Positions 43,156-52,455 are shown, counted from the first letter of the stretch. The stretch: 64,000 nt of DNA from Streptomyces sp. TLI_105 (GCF_900105415.1 NZ_FNSM01000001.1:5295501-5359500); one strand, 5' to 3'. Notes: generated from the sequence alone by a model not told the origin. Translations and numbers: made by a program.

Positions 43156-44301
43156 TCAGCAGGGCAGCACCCGGGTCTCGGCCGACGGGAGGCCCTTGAC
43201 CCACCAGTGGTCGAAGCGGCGGTAGACGTGCGGGTCCCGGGCGGCGAGGAGACGGCCGAGCGCCCCGGCCTCGGCCGCGAGCCCCTCCCAGTCCCCGGCC
43301 GTCAGCGGACGGAAGGCGCTCGCCTCGATCCCGCCGTCGACCGGCCGCCACACCCCGGCCACGTACCCGTCGACGAGGAGCGCCGGGAGCGTGTCGCCGT
43401 TCACGCGGATGACGTGCTTGCGGTACGCGGGCGGGATGATCCGGCTGCGGTCCGCGTACGCCAGCAGGACGTTGTCCCACATCGCAAGGAGACGGGGCGG
43501 CGCCGGGACGTCCTCGCCGGGCCGCACCGCCCCCGGCACGTCGTACAGCACCGTCCCGTCGGCCCCCTCCAGGCGGTCCAGCCGCCCCTCCAGGGACTGC
43601 ACCGCCTCCCGTACCAGGCGGCGCGGGGCCGTCGTGAACTGCGCCATGTCCGGCACGGACGCGGGCCCGAAGCCCTCCAGATAGCGCAGGACCAGGGCGG
43701 CGAGGCCGGCGGCGGACGCCTCCGGGTCGGCAAGGACCGGCAGTTCGGCCGCCGTGACGAAGGACTGCGCGGTGCCGAACGACCACGGCGGGCCCGTCGG
43801 CGCGTGCCACAGCGGCGCGTACTGCCGCACCATCCGCCAGACGACGGCCTCCACCGGGCCGCCCCGGCCCTCCTCGATGTGCCTGCGCAGCTCGGCCCCG
43901 GTCCGCGCGCTCCCCGCGTACGCCAGGAGGCCGGGCAGCAGCGCGTCGGCGTCGGCGGCCGTGAACCCCGCCGCCGTGAACCGCGGATCGTGCAGCCGCG
44001 AACCGCGCAGCGTCGGCTCCATGCCCTCCCGGAAGGCCCGGTAGTCCTCGGCGTGCACCAGGTGCAGCGTGAGCCGCATCAGCGTCGACCTGACCAACTC
44101 GAAGCCGCTCACGGCCCCGTCGAGACGCCCCGGGTCGAAGTCCGCGACCCTGTTCCACAGGGCCACGTAGGGCGAGCCGGGATGCTGCGCCTGGAGGCCC
44201 ACCACCCGCCGGACGGCGTCCGCGACACCGAGCGGGGCGCGCTCCAGGAGCAACTGCCGGTGGAGGGTGGAGCGGTTGAGGGCGCGCGCGGAGATCACCA
44301 T
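43156..44301 (-). CDS. Winged-helix DNA-binding protein (HTH_42 / AlkX-like family)
   Basis: 381 residues. ISARALNRSTLHRQLLLER, VVGLQAQHPGSPYVALWNR, LVRSTLMRLTLHLVHAEDY and the late DNVLLAYADRSRIIPPAYRK with LPALLVDGYVAGVWR define this family, which is related to DNA-glycosylase-like YcaQ/AlkX proteins active on interstrand crosslinks or alkylated DNA. The QxQ-type motif of active AlkX glycosylases reads QAQ here (LQAQHP), so catalysis is possible. GGGAGGAAG precedes ATG 44301. It is divergent from the DUF2079 gene. Confidence 0.75.
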   Translation of the reverse strand: MVISARALNRSTLHRQLLLERAPLGVADAVRRVVGLQAQHPGSPYVALWNRVADFDPGRLDGAVSGFELVRSTLMRLTLHLVHAEDYRAFREGMEPTLRGSRLHDPRFTAAGFTAADADALLPGLLAYAGSARTGAELRRHIEEGRGGPVEAVVWRMVRQYAPLWHAPTGPPWSFGTAQSFVTAAELPVLADPEASAAGLAALVLRYLEGFGPASVPDMAQFTTAPRRLVREAVQSLEGRLDRLEGADGTVLYDVPGAVRPGEDVPAPPRLLAMWDNVLLAYADRSRIIPPAYRKHVIRVNGDTLPALLVDGYVAGVWRPVDGGIEASAFRPLTAGDWEGLAAEAGALGRLLAARDPHVYRRFDHWWVKGLPSAETRVLPC

Positions 44302-44353
44302 GGCGCGATTCTTCCTCCCAGGACTGACAACGACGCAACGTAATGTCGTGGCC

Positions 44354-45985
44354 ATGGGGAGTGCGGTGCCGTACACGGAGATCAGTCCGCCGGACGAGGA
44401 CACCGGCCGTGTGCCGGGGCCGCGGGGGTCCGGCCGACAGCCGGCCGGAGACGAGGAGGGGGACAGCCGCCGGGGCATCGCCCTCACCGCCCTCTGCCTC
44501 CTCGTCTGCGCGGGCCTCGGGCTGCAGTCCTGGACGGCCCTGCGGGCCACGGGCTTCGACCTCGGCATCTTCGACCAGGCCGTGCGGGCCTACGCGCACG
44601 GCGAGCTCCCCAGGTCGCCGATCAAGAACGTCCACCACGAATTCCCGCCCGGCTTCTCGCTCCTCGGCGACCACTTCACGCCCGCGCTCGCCCTCCTCGC
44701 ACCGCTCTACCTGCTGTGGGACGACCCGCGGACGCTGATCCTCGCCCAGGCCGCGCTGTTCGCGGCGGGCGTGCCGGTGGTCCGGCGCATCGCCCGGCAC
44801 GCCTTCCAGGACGCGGCGCCCCGCGTCGTACGCCGCGCCGCCGACCTCGGCGGACTCGTGTACGCGCTGGGCTGGCCGCTCCTGAACTCCTCCTACAACG
44901 GCTTCCACGAGGTCGCCTTCGCCGTGCCGTTCACCCTGCTCATGCTGGAGCGCGGACTCGCCCACCGGTACGGCGCCGCCGCCTTCTGGGCGGCCCTGCT
45001 GTGCACCGCCAAGGAGGACATGGGCCTCGTCGTCGGCGCGTACGGCCTCGTCCTCGCGGTCCGCGCCCATCGCGCCGGCCACCGCGCGGGCCGCGCCACG
45101 GGCGTCGCGCTCGCCCTGGCCGGCCCGCTCGTCTCCGCCCTCGTGATCTCCTGGTTCCTGCCGGCGATGGGCGGCCCCGAGGGCTACTACTGGTCGTACG
45201 GACGCCTCGGCGCCGACCCGGCGGACGCCCTGGCCCACGTCCTCACCGCCCCCTGGGTCCTGCTCCAGGTCGCCGTCACCCCCTTCGTCAAGGTCGCCAT
45301 GGTGGCCTGGATCCTCGGCACCCTCGCCCTGCTCCCGCTCGGCTCCCCGACCTTCCTGCTCGCCGTCCCCCTCCTCGCGGAACGCGTCCTCTCCGACAAC
45401 CCCAACCACTGGCCGGTGATCAACCACTACGACGCCTTCCTCTGGCCGATCCTCCTGACGGCGGCCCTGGAGACCCTGGCCCGGCTGCACGGGCGGCGGA
45501 CCCTCCTGCGCCGCTGGACCGCCACCGCGATCGCGCTCTCCTCCGCCGCGGCCGTCGTCCTCGGCCTCGGTCTCCTCCTCCGGCCGGACTTCTGGCGGCC
45601 CTCCCCGGACAAACGGCCCCTCGCCACGGCCGCCGCGCTCATACCCGACGGCGCGACGGTCGAGGCCGACAACACCATCGCGCCCCGGCTGACCGCCCGT
45701 ACGGACGTGGTCATCGCCGACGGGACCCCGCGCGGCGCCGACTGGGTCCTCCTGCGGACGGACGACCGGACCTTCCCCTTCGCCTCCGTCGAGGAACAGC
45801 GGCAGCGGGTCGCGCTCCTCCTCGCCCACGGCTACACGACGGTCTGGCACCGGGACGGCACCGTCCTCCTCCACCGCACCGCCCCCGCCGTCCCCGTCCC
45901 CGGCACGCACCGCCCGGGCCCGGACAGCACCCCCGTCCGGGAGGCCGTCCCGGCGGACGTGGGCGCGAACCTGCTGCTGCGGTAG
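44354..45985 (+). CDS. DUF2079 multi-spanning membrane protein
   Basis: About 543 residues. A charged N-terminal tail is followed by ten or more helices and a C-terminal domain. FDLGIFDQAVRAYAHGE, HHEFPPGFSLLGDHFTPALALLAPLY and YNGFHEVAFAVPF are DUF2079 hallmarks; the fold resembles GT-C glycosyltransferases, with the acidic DLGIFDQ in the first loop. TAKEDMGLVVG is also conserved. The start is uncertain (GTG 44348 or ATG 44354) and no good ribosome site is seen. It is divergent from the winged-helix gene by about 50 bases. Function unknown. Confidence 0.8.
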   Translation: MGSAVPYTEISPPDEDTGRVPGPRGSGRQPAGDEEGDSRRGIALTALCLLVCAGLGLQSWTALRATGFDLGIFDQAVRAYAHGELPRSPIKNVHHEFPPGFSLLGDHFTPALALLAPLYLLWDDPRTLILAQAALFAAGVPVVRRIARHAFQDAAPRVVRRAADLGGLVYALGWPLLNSSYNGFHEVAFAVPFTLLMLERGLAHRYGAAAFWAALLCTAKEDMGLVVGAYGLVLAVRAHRAGHRAGRATGVALALAGPLVSALVISWFLPAMGGPEGYYWSYGRLGADPADALAHVLTAPWVLLQVAVTPFVKVAMVAWILGTLALLPLGSPTFLLAVPLLAERVLSDNPNHWPVINHYDAFLWPILLTAALETLARLHGRRTLLRRWTATAIALSSAAAVVLGLGLLLRPDFWRPSPDKRPLATAAALIPDGATVEADNTIAPRLTARTDVVIADGTPRGADWVLLRTDDRTFPFASVEEQRQRVALLLAHGYTTVWHRDGTVLLHRTAPAVPVPGTHRPGPDSTPVREAVPADVGANLLLR

Positions 45986-46086
45986 GGGCGTCGACGGGGA
46001 GGCCGTCCGGTTCCCGACGCCGCCGGTTCACCGGCGCCACGTCCACGGGTCACGCGGTCCTCACCCGCGGCCGTGAGCATCGGCGC

Positions 46087-46953
46087 ATGACCTTCCCGTC
46101 CCGGACCACGCGCCCGGCCACCGTCGGCCCGGCCGTCGCCCTCGCCATCGCCGCCGCACTCCTCGCCCCGACCTCGCCGGCGTACGCCGCGGCCAACGCC
46201 GTCCCGACGTACGAGGTGAAGATCAACCTCACCACGGCGGCCCTCGACGCGAGCTTCGCGCCGAGCACGGCGGTCAGGTCGGCCTTCGGGATCACCGGCT
46301 CCGCCAAGGCCCGCTCGTACAGCTACTACGACACCGACGCGCTCGCGCTCGACGCCCAGGGCTGGAGCGTCCGCCTGCGCCACAAGAGCGGCTCGTCGTT
46401 CGAGGAGACGTACAAGAAGCGGTTCCCCGTCACGAACGGCGACATCGACGCCGCGCTCACCACGGCCAACGCCGCCGGCTTCGACAGCGGCGACACCAAC
46501 TACAAGGCCGAGGTCGACTGGGGCTACGCCAAGCAGACCCTCAGCTTCTCCGACGAGAAGTCCCACAGCTCCAGCGGCTACTCGGGCACCGCGATGCCGA
46601 CGAGCACCACCGGCCGCACCTGGCTCGTCAACGACATCCCCGGCAAGCTGGAGAACTGGAACAGCACCGGCTGGGGCAGGACCACCCTCCAGGCCTCCCG
46701 CGCCCACGGCCCGGTGACCGCCAAGGTGTACGGCGGCGCCTGGGGCCCCTCCGACGACGCGAGCATCGAGGTGCTGCCGGTCGTCGGCGCGAGCGGGACG
46801 GGCACGGAGTACGTCGTCGAGCTGTCGTTCAAGACCGACTCGTACGCCGACGCGGCCGACCTGCACGCGGACGCCATCGCCGTCGCCGAGGCCAACGGCT
46901 GGCTCCACCACGGGGACATCCTCAAGACGCAGCTGATCCTCGACCGGTACTGA
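46087..46953 (+). CDS. Secreted protein with a CYTH-like domain
   Basis: 288 residues. The signal peptide ends in SPAYAAANA near residue 37. The mature part opens YEVKINLT, followed by YSYYDTDALALDAQGWSVRLRHKSGSSFEETYKKRF and EVDWGYAKQTLSFS. The E-x-K start, the Y-Y-D-T segment, the R-L-R-x-K strand and T-Y-K-x-R-F resemble the charged beta-tunnel of CYTH (triphosphate tunnel metalloenzyme) proteins, which are normally cytosolic. An exported version would be unusual. The assignment rests on pattern similarity only. Confidence 0.55.
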   Translation: MTFPSRTTRPATVGPAVALAIAAALLAPTSPAYAAANAVPTYEVKINLTTAALDASFAPSTAVRSAFGITGSAKARSYSYYDTDALALDAQGWSVRLRHKSGSSFEETYKKRFPVTNGDIDAALTTANAAGFDSGDTNYKAEVDWGYAKQTLSFSDEKSHSSSGYSGTAMPTSTTGRTWLVNDIPGKLENWNSTGWGRTTLQASRAHGPVTAKVYGGAWGPSDDASIEVLPVVGASGTGTEYVVELSFKTDSYADAADLHADAIAVAEANGWLHHGDILKTQLILDRY

Positions 46954-47097
46954 CCGGTACGGAGCGGGGGCGCACGGAGACGCGCGTTCACCCAGGACTC
47001 GCCCCGCCGTCGCGAACACGTCGCCGCGTGTTGCGCGAAGGACTGGACCATGAGGCCGCCCTCACCGGCGACTGTCCATGTGCTCAAGGGAGTTCTG

Positions 47098-48438
47098 ATG
47101 AATCCGCGCCTCCTGCGCCGGCCCGCCCTCGCGGTCCTGCCGCTGTCCGCCGCGCTCGCGCTCTCGGTGGTCGTGGGGACGGCCGACGCCACCCCGGCGC
47201 ACCACGGCGGCCCCGCCGCCCGGGTCGTCTCCACCGCGACCCTGCCCGACATCCCGCTGGCCGCCTTCAGCAACGGCCTGCTGCCGGGCAGCGTCGCCGA
47301 CGACCGGGGCGTCGACCTCGGCGGCATCGGCAGCGACCTCTACCCGGCCGGACGGCGCGGCGAGTACTGGACCGTCACCGACCGGGGCCCCAACGGCCAG
47401 ATAGCCGTCGGCAAGGACAAGCGGCGCACCTTCCCCGTGCCCGGCTTCGACCCGGCCATCGTGAAGATCCGCGCCGTCGGCGACCGCCTCCAGGTCCTGA
47501 AGTCGATCCCGCTCACCACCGCCTCCGGCGCCCCCGTCACCGGCCTGCCGAACCAGCCCGGCCGCGACGAGGCCCCGTACTCGTACGACGCCTCCACCCC
47601 GCTCGCGTACGACCCGAACGGCCTGGACACCGAGGGCCTCGTCCGCGACCGGGACGGCGGCTTCTGGCTGGTCGACGAGTACGGGCCCTCGCTCGTGCAC
47701 GTCTCCGCGAAGGGCCGGGTCCTCGCCCGTCACGTCCCCAAGGGCCTCGGCCTGACCGGCACCGACTACTCCGTCGTCGAGTCGCTGCCGTCGGTCTTCC
47801 TCCAGCGCAAGGCCAACCGCGGCTTCGAGGGCCTCGCGCTGCTGCCCGACGGCGACCTCGTCCTCGGCCTGCAGAGCCCGCTGCTCAACCCCGACAAGGT
47901 CTCCGGCGAGAACTCCCGCACGACCAGGCTGCTGCGCTTCTCGCCCCGCGAGAACCGGGTCACCGCCGAGTACGCCTACCGCTTCGACGCCGTCGGCGTC
48001 GTCGAGCCCGGCCAGACCAAGACCTCCGAGCTGAAGCTCTCCGCGCTCGTCGCCCTCGGCGGCGACCGCCTCCTCGTCCAGGAGCGCACCGACAAGGCCG
48101 CCCGCCTCTACGAGGTCCGCCTCCGCCGCGGCTCCGACATCCTCGGCTCCTCCTGGGACACCGCCGCGGGCCCCACCCTGGAGCAGCTCGACGACACGGC
48201 CGCGGCCGAGGTCCCGGTCCTCGACAAGCGCCTCGTGATCGACCTCGACACCGTCGAGGGCGTCCCCGGCAAGATCGAGGGCGTCGCCGTCGAGGGCTCC
48301 TCGACCCTCGTCCTGCTCAACGACAACGACTTCGGCATGACGGACGGCCCGGAGGCCTTCGACGCCGACGGCCGCCTCGTCGACAGCGACGTGGACACCA
48401 CCCTCGTACGGGTCAGGCTGAACCGCCCCGTCCGCTGA
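47098..48438 (+). CDS. Secreted esterase-like phytase-family beta-propeller protein
   Basis: 446 residues with a signal peptide (NPRLLRRPALAVLP..., ending TADATPAHH). The mature part matches the esterase-like activity of phytase family: GGIGSDLYPAGRRGEYWTVTDRGPNG, LDTEGLVRDRDGGFWLVDEYGPSLVHV, NRGFEGLALLPDGDLVLGLQSPL, KIEGVAVEGSSTLVLLNDNDFG. These propellers may hydrolyse phosphate or carboxyl esters outside the cell. ATG 47098 has AAGGGAG upstream; an earlier in-frame start at 47050 would spoil the signal peptide. Confidence 0.82.
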   Translation: MNPRLLRRPALAVLPLSAALALSVVVGTADATPAHHGGPAARVVSTATLPDIPLAAFSNGLLPGSVADDRGVDLGGIGSDLYPAGRRGEYWTVTDRGPNGQIAVGKDKRRTFPVPGFDPAIVKIRAVGDRLQVLKSIPLTTASGAPVTGLPNQPGRDEAPYSYDASTPLAYDPNGLDTEGLVRDRDGGFWLVDEYGPSLVHVSAKGRVLARHVPKGLGLTGTDYSVVESLPSVFLQRKANRGFEGLALLPDGDLVLGLQSPLLNPDKVSGENSRTTRLLRFSPRENRVTAEYAYRFDAVGVVEPGQTKTSELKLSALVALGGDRLLVQERTDKAARLYEVRLRRGSDILGSSWDTAAGPTLEQLDDTAAAEVPVLDKRLVIDLDTVEGVPGKIEGVAVEGSSTLVLLNDNDFGMTDGPEAFDADGRLVDSDVDTTLVRVRLNRPVR

Positions 48439-48447
48439 GGCCGTCTC

Positions 48448-50022
48448 TCACCCGGCTCCCCGCAGCGGATTGGGCATCGGTACGTAGCGGGCGTCGGCGC
48501 CGTCCACGTCGAGCCAGCGCAGCAGGAGGTTGGTCTTCGCGGGCACGTGCGGCGAGTCGAGCAGCGCGGAGACCTCCGCCGGGCCGCCGTGCTCCGCCGC
48601 GCACCCGGCGAACACCGCCCGGGCCAGCGGCCACAGTTCGCCGGTCAGCTCCGGGTGGCGGTCGGTGAGGGCGCCGGCGATCTCGGAGAGGTTGTTCGTC
48701 ACCAGGCAGTACGCCAGCCGCTCCCAGCCGTGCGCCGCGTCCAGGGCCGGGGCGGGCCCCCGCGGCCCGTGCCCGTCCAGGAGCCCGCGGTGCCGCTCGG
48801 CGACGATCCGTACGCCCTCGTGGTCGCGGAAGACCACCTGCGCCGGCAGCCCGGCGCAGTCCACGCCCACGAGGACGTTCTGCAGATGGCACTCCAGGAC
48901 CAGGCCGTGCGCCCGCCAGGCGTGCAGCACCGGCGGCACGAGCAGGTCGAGGTAGCGCCGCCACCATGCGAGGGCCCGCTCCGCCGTCAGCCCGTCGACC
49001 GGATTGCCCGGGAAGCCCTCGCCGATGCCCGCCGCGAGCAGCGGCGTCACCCCCGGCAGCAGATGCGGCCGCAGTCCCTCGCGCGCGATCACCGCGAAGC
49101 CCTCGTAGGCGTGCTGCCCGCCGAGGTCGGCGGTGCGGTAGCCCCGGTCGTCGAGGAACGACGCCGTGGGCAGGGGATCGAAGACGGGCGCGAGGAGGTC
49201 CGCGATCGTCCGCAGCCACAGCAGGTCGCGCAGCTCCAGACGGCGGTTCCCGTTGGTGATCCGCACGTCCAGGCTGAACTTGCAGAAGAGATCGGCCTCC
49301 GGCAGGTACACCGTCCGCACGGAGGACGTCGGCACGGCCAGGCCCGCTCGTGGCGCACCGGGACCGAGCCGCAGCAGCCGCCCGTCACGGAACGCGGGCA
49401 GCTCACCGAGCAGGTCCAGCTCCCAGGGGTGGACGGGGAGGGCGACGTAGCCGTCGGGGACGGTGCCGCCGAGGGGGTCGAGCAGCGACAGGTCGCCGTC
49501 CTCCGCGACCACGTCGGCCCGGACGCCGAGGAGCTCCAGCGGGAACCGGGCGTACGCCTCCGGCGCGTACGGCAGCCAGCTCTCCGGGGCGCCCGCCCCG
49601 CGCGACTTCGGCGCCGGGTGGTACCGGTGCCCCGCGAGCAGGGCCTGCTCCGACCGCAGATACGGGTCCTCCGGCGGGCACGCGGACGCGCGTGCGTCCT
49701 GCAGCGCCGCGACGACGTCCCTGCTGTCGGTCATCTCGCCGACGACGGTCCTGTTGGTGACGCCGGTGCGCCGGCCCAGCTCGTCGGCGGTCAGCGCCAC
49801 GAGGGCCTCGAAGGTCAGCGGGAGCCAGCCGCCGTCGGTGCGGACGCAGGGGTCGGCGGGCCGGCGGCCGGCCCGTACCCGAAGCAGCCGGCCGGTCGCC
49901 GGGAGCCGGTGCACGGCGTGGTCCGGATCCGTGGGCGGCTCGGTCTCGGCCACCTCCCGGATCAGGCAGTTGAGGAGGGCGGTGGTGGAGAGGGCGTCGG
50001 CCTCGCCCTTGGCTTCACTCAC
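48448..50022 (-). CDS. NIS siderophore synthetase (IucA/IucC family)
   Basis: 524 residues. Core motifs are PVHPWEL, SSVRTVYLPEADLFCKFSLDVRITNGNRRL (ATP and substrate site), LECHLQNVLVGVD and VFRDHEGVRI, followed by a FhuF-like C-terminal region ending YVPMPNPL. NIS synthetases use ATP to join citrate, succinate or 2-oxoglutarate to amines or alcohols during siderophore assembly. The start is GTG 50022 (preceded by GGAAGG); the in-frame ATG at 50097 overlaps the divergent ATG. With the divergent second synthetase it suggests a two-step siderophore pathway, though no amine-modifying or export gene is adjacent. Confidence 0.85.
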   Translation of the reverse strand: MSEAKGEADALSTTALLNCLIREVAETEPPTDPDHAVHRLPATGRLLRVRAGRRPADPCVRTDGGWLPLTFEALVALTADELGRRTGVTNRTVVGEMTDSRDVVAALQDARASACPPEDPYLRSEQALLAGHRYHPAPKSRGAGAPESWLPYAPEAYARFPLELLGVRADVVAEDGDLSLLDPLGGTVPDGYVALPVHPWELDLLGELPAFRDGRLLRLGPGAPRAGLAVPTSSVRTVYLPEADLFCKFSLDVRITNGNRRLELRDLLWLRTIADLLAPVFDPLPTASFLDDRGYRTADLGGQHAYEGFAVIAREGLRPHLLPGVTPLLAAGIGEGFPGNPVDGLTAERALAWWRRYLDLLVPPVLHAWRAHGLVLECHLQNVLVGVDCAGLPAQVVFRDHEGVRIVAERHRGLLDGHGPRGPAPALDAAHGWERLAYCLVTNNLSEIAGALTDRHPELTGELWPLARAVFAGCAAEHGGPAEVSALLDSPHVPAKTNLLLRWLDVDGADARYVPMPNPLRGAG

Positions 50023-50095
50023 GACAGCGCCTTCCACCCGGTCCCCGGCGGGTCGTCCACCGGTAGGGACATCCTGCGCAGGGTAGTGAGCCTTC

Positions 50096-52021
50096 ATGCA
50101 CTCCGCTCCGGATCACGATACGGGCGCACGACACGCGCCGCGCGCCCCCGAGGTGGCCGTCGCCGCCGAGCTGGCGGACGTGGCTCCCCGGCTCCTCCCC
50201 GCCTACCGGCGGGAGCTGGTCCCGGCCCGGTCGGCGGTCCTCGCCCGGCTGTGGCGCGCGCTGCTGCACGAGCCGCTGCCGGGGATCGTGGCGCGCGACG
50301 GGGACACCGGCCGGGTGCGGCTCGCCGACGGGCGCCTCCTGAGCGGGCCGCCCCGGCTCCCGCACGACCTGGCCGTTCCCGGCGAGGACACGACCGTACG
50401 GCTCGACGACCGCGCCCACGACCACCCGGCCGCCCTCCTCGCCGCCCTCGACCTGCCGGGTGCCGCCTCCCTGGTCGCGGACCTCGACCACGGAGTCGCC
50501 TCCCTGGCGCTGTCCCGGGCGGGGGCGGTCTCCGGGACGGGCGGCTTCGGCTCGGCCGCGTACGCGGCGGGCGCGGCCCCCGGGCCGGGTGGCGGCGGTT
50601 CGCTCGCGTACGGGGTGGGCGCGGCCTCCGGACCGGGTGGCGGCGGTTCGCTCGCGTACGGGGTGGGCGCGGCCTCCGGACCGGGTGGCGGCGGTTCGCT
50701 CGCGTACGGGGCGGGTGCGGCCTCCGGACCGGACGGCACCGGTTCGCTCGCGTACGCGGCGGGTGCGGTCCCCGGGCCCGGCGGCGACGACCCGCTCGCG
50801 TACGTCGAGCAGAGCATCGTCGACGGGCACCCGTACCACCCCTCCTGCCGCAGCCGCCCCGGGCTCTCCGTGGCCGAGCAGCTCGCGTACGCCCCCGAGC
50901 ACCGTCCGGTCGTCGGCCTCGACCTGGTGGCGGTCCCCGCCGACCGGTGCCGGGTCGCGGGCGCGTGGCCGGACCGGCTGCGGGACGGCGACCGGCTGCT
51001 GCTGCCCGTGCACCCCTGGCAGAGCGAGCACGTCCTGCCGGGTCTGGGACACCGGCCGTTCGCCACCGGAGCGATCCCCGCCCGGCCGCTGATGAGCGTA
51101 CGGACCCTCGCGCCGCTCGACGGCGGACCGCACCTGAAGACGGCGCTGTCCACGCGGATGACCAGCGCGATCCGCGACATCTCGGCGAGCGGCGTCGAGA
51201 ACAGCGCACCGCTCTCGCAGCTGCTGGCGCACGTCGTGGCCGACCTGGCGGACACCCTGCGGATCACCCGCAACCTCGCCGGCGCCTCCGCGCTCGTGCG
51301 CGGCGAGCCCAGCGGCGACCTCGCCGTGCTGCTCCGCGAGTCCCCGTCCGCCGCCGCGGGCCTGCGGGCGGGGGAGAGGGTCGTGCCGGTGGCGGCGCTC
51401 GCCGCCCGCCCCGCCGGCGACGGGCCGCCCCTGATCCGGACGCTCCTGGCATCCGCCGGCGCCCCGGACGCGGGCGCCGACTGGCTGGCCGCCTTCGCCG
51501 GCCTCGCGGTCCCGCCGCTCGTCCGCCTCCTGAGCCGGGGCGTCGCCCCCGCCGCCCACGGGCAGAACCTCCTGGTCGTGCTCGACGCGCACGCCCGGCC
51601 GCGCCGGCTCGTCTACCGCGACCTCGCCGACGTCCGGCTGAGCCCGACCCGCCTCGCCCGGCACGGTTTCGACGCCGCTCCGGTCGGCGGGCGGGTGGTC
51701 GACGACGACCCGGCCGTGCTCCGCACGATGCTTTTCGGCCACCTCTTCGGGACCACCTTCGGGACCCTGGTCTCTGCCCTCGCCGGCCGGGACCGGACCG
51801 CCGGGGCCCGGCTCTGGGCGGTCGTCGCCGCCGCGGCCGACCGCGCCTACGACGACCTCCAGGCGACCCCGGAGAACCGCGCCGACCGGGCGGCCCTCTT
51901 CGCCCCGGAGCTCCGGGTCAAGGCCCTCACCCTGATGCGCCTGCGAGGCGTGGACCGGGACGAGTGGATCCCCCTGCGCAACCCCCTCGTGGACCGGCCT
52001 CAGAGGAAGTGCACGTCGTAG
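50096..52021 (+). CDS. NIS siderophore synthetase (IucA/IucC family) with internal tandem repeat
   Basis: 641 residues. Family motifs: QSIVDGHPYHPSCRSRPG, LLPVHPWQSEHV, HLKTALSTRMTSAIRDISASGVENSAPL, APAAHGQNLLVVLD and YRDLADVRLSP. Between the N-terminal domain and the DGHPYHP motif lies a run of six 16-residue units rich in Gly, Ala and Ser (50519-50806) with no counterpart in ordinary NIS enzymes; it should be a flexible loop. The rest is intact, so activity is plausible. ATG 50096 overlaps the longest possible start of the divergent synthetase. The last 22 bases overlap the convergent cupin gene. Confidence 0.85.
   Translation: MHSAPDHDTGARHAPRAPEVAVAAELADVAPRLLPAYRRELVPARSAVLARLWRALLHEPLPGIVARDGDTGRVRLADGRLLSGPPRLPHDLAVPGEDTTVRLDDRAHDHPAALLAALDLPGAASLVADLDHGVASLALSRAGAVSGTGGFGSAAYAAGAAPGPGGGGSLAYGVGAASGPGGGGSLAYGVGAASGPGGGGSLAYGAGAASGPDGTGSLAYAAGAVPGPGGDDPLAYVEQSIVDGHPYHPSCRSRPGLSVAEQLAYAPEHRPVVGLDLVAVPADRCRVAGAWPDRLRDGDRLLLPVHPWQSEHVLPGLGHRPFATGAIPARPLMSVRTLAPLDGGPHLKTALSTRMTSAIRDISASGVENSAPLSQLLAHVVADLADTLRITRNLAGASALVRGEPSGDLAVLLRESPSAAAGLRAGERVVPVAALAARPAGDGPPLIRTLLASAGAPDAGADWLAAFAGLAVPPLVRLLSRGVAPAAHGQNLLVVLDAHARPRRLVYRDLADVRLSPTRLARHGFDAAPVGGRVVDDDPAVLRTMLFGHLFGTTFGTLVSALAGRDRTAGARLWAVVAAAADRAYDDLQATPENRADRAALFAPELRVKALTLMRLRGVDRDEWIPLRNPLVDRPQRKCTS
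50519..50806 (+). repeat. Six 48-bp tandem repeats within the NIS synthetase gene
   Basis: Units start at 50519, 50567, 50615, 50663, 50711 and 50759. Units three and four are identical over all 48 bases; the outer units diverge. Each encodes a version of [GV]GA[AV][SP]GPGGGGSLAYG. The last unit ends DPLAYV, which runs into the conserved EQSIVDGHPYHP, so the array grew by duplicating the codons just before that motif. In-frame length keeps the reading frame whatever the copy number. Confidence 0.9.
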
Positions 52022-52455
52022 CGGTGCTGCGCGGACCGGAGTGCGTCGAAGGTCTCCAGGCCGTGCTGGACGCGGCCGAGCGACCGGAAGTAGCCGAAGC
52101 GGTCGACCCCGGGGGTCAGGACCACGAGCAGCTCCGCGGTCGAGCCGGGGGCCGCGCCGAAGGAGTGCGGCGTCCCGGGCGGCACGGAGACCAGCCCGCC
52201 GGCGGCCACCGTCGCCGTACGGCCGTCCAGGGTGAACCGCATGACCCCGTCCAGTACGTAGAACAGCTCGGTCGACCGCGTGTGGAAGTGCGGCGGGGCG
52301 CCGGCCGCGCCCTCGCCGAGGGAGAGACGGTTGGCGCCGAGCGCGCCGCCGGTGTCGCGCGCGTCGGCGAGGAGGCGGAAGCCGCCGCCGTGGGGGAGGT
52401 CGATCCGCTCGGCCTCCTCGTCGTGCACGACCAGCGCCTCATGGATCTCGGACAT
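52000..52455 (-). CDS. Cupin-domain protein
   Basis: 151 residues with one cupin: PPHFHTRSTELFYVLDGVMRFTLDGR (metal-binding His-His-Glu) and the second box PPGTPHSFGAAPGSTAELLVVL. Single-domain cupins act as isomerases, dioxygenases or sensors; the substrate cannot be told. AAGGAG precedes ATG 52455. It is divergent from the LysR gene, which is a plausible regulator, and tail-to-tail with the second NIS synthetase, overlapping it by 22 bases. Confidence 0.8.
   Translation of the reverse strand: MSEIHEALVVHDEEAERIDLPHGGGFRLLADARDTGGALGANRLSLGEGAAGAPPHFHTRSTELFYVLDGVMRFTLDGRTATVAAGGLVSVPPGTPHSFGAAPGSTAELLVVLTPGVDRFGYFRSLGRVQHGLETFDALRSAQHRYDVHFL

Noticed and set aside
50519..50806. CRISPR-like regular repeats
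   Set aside because: The 48-bp units are adjacent without unique spacers, remain in frame, and code for Gly/Ala-rich residues; no cas genes are present.
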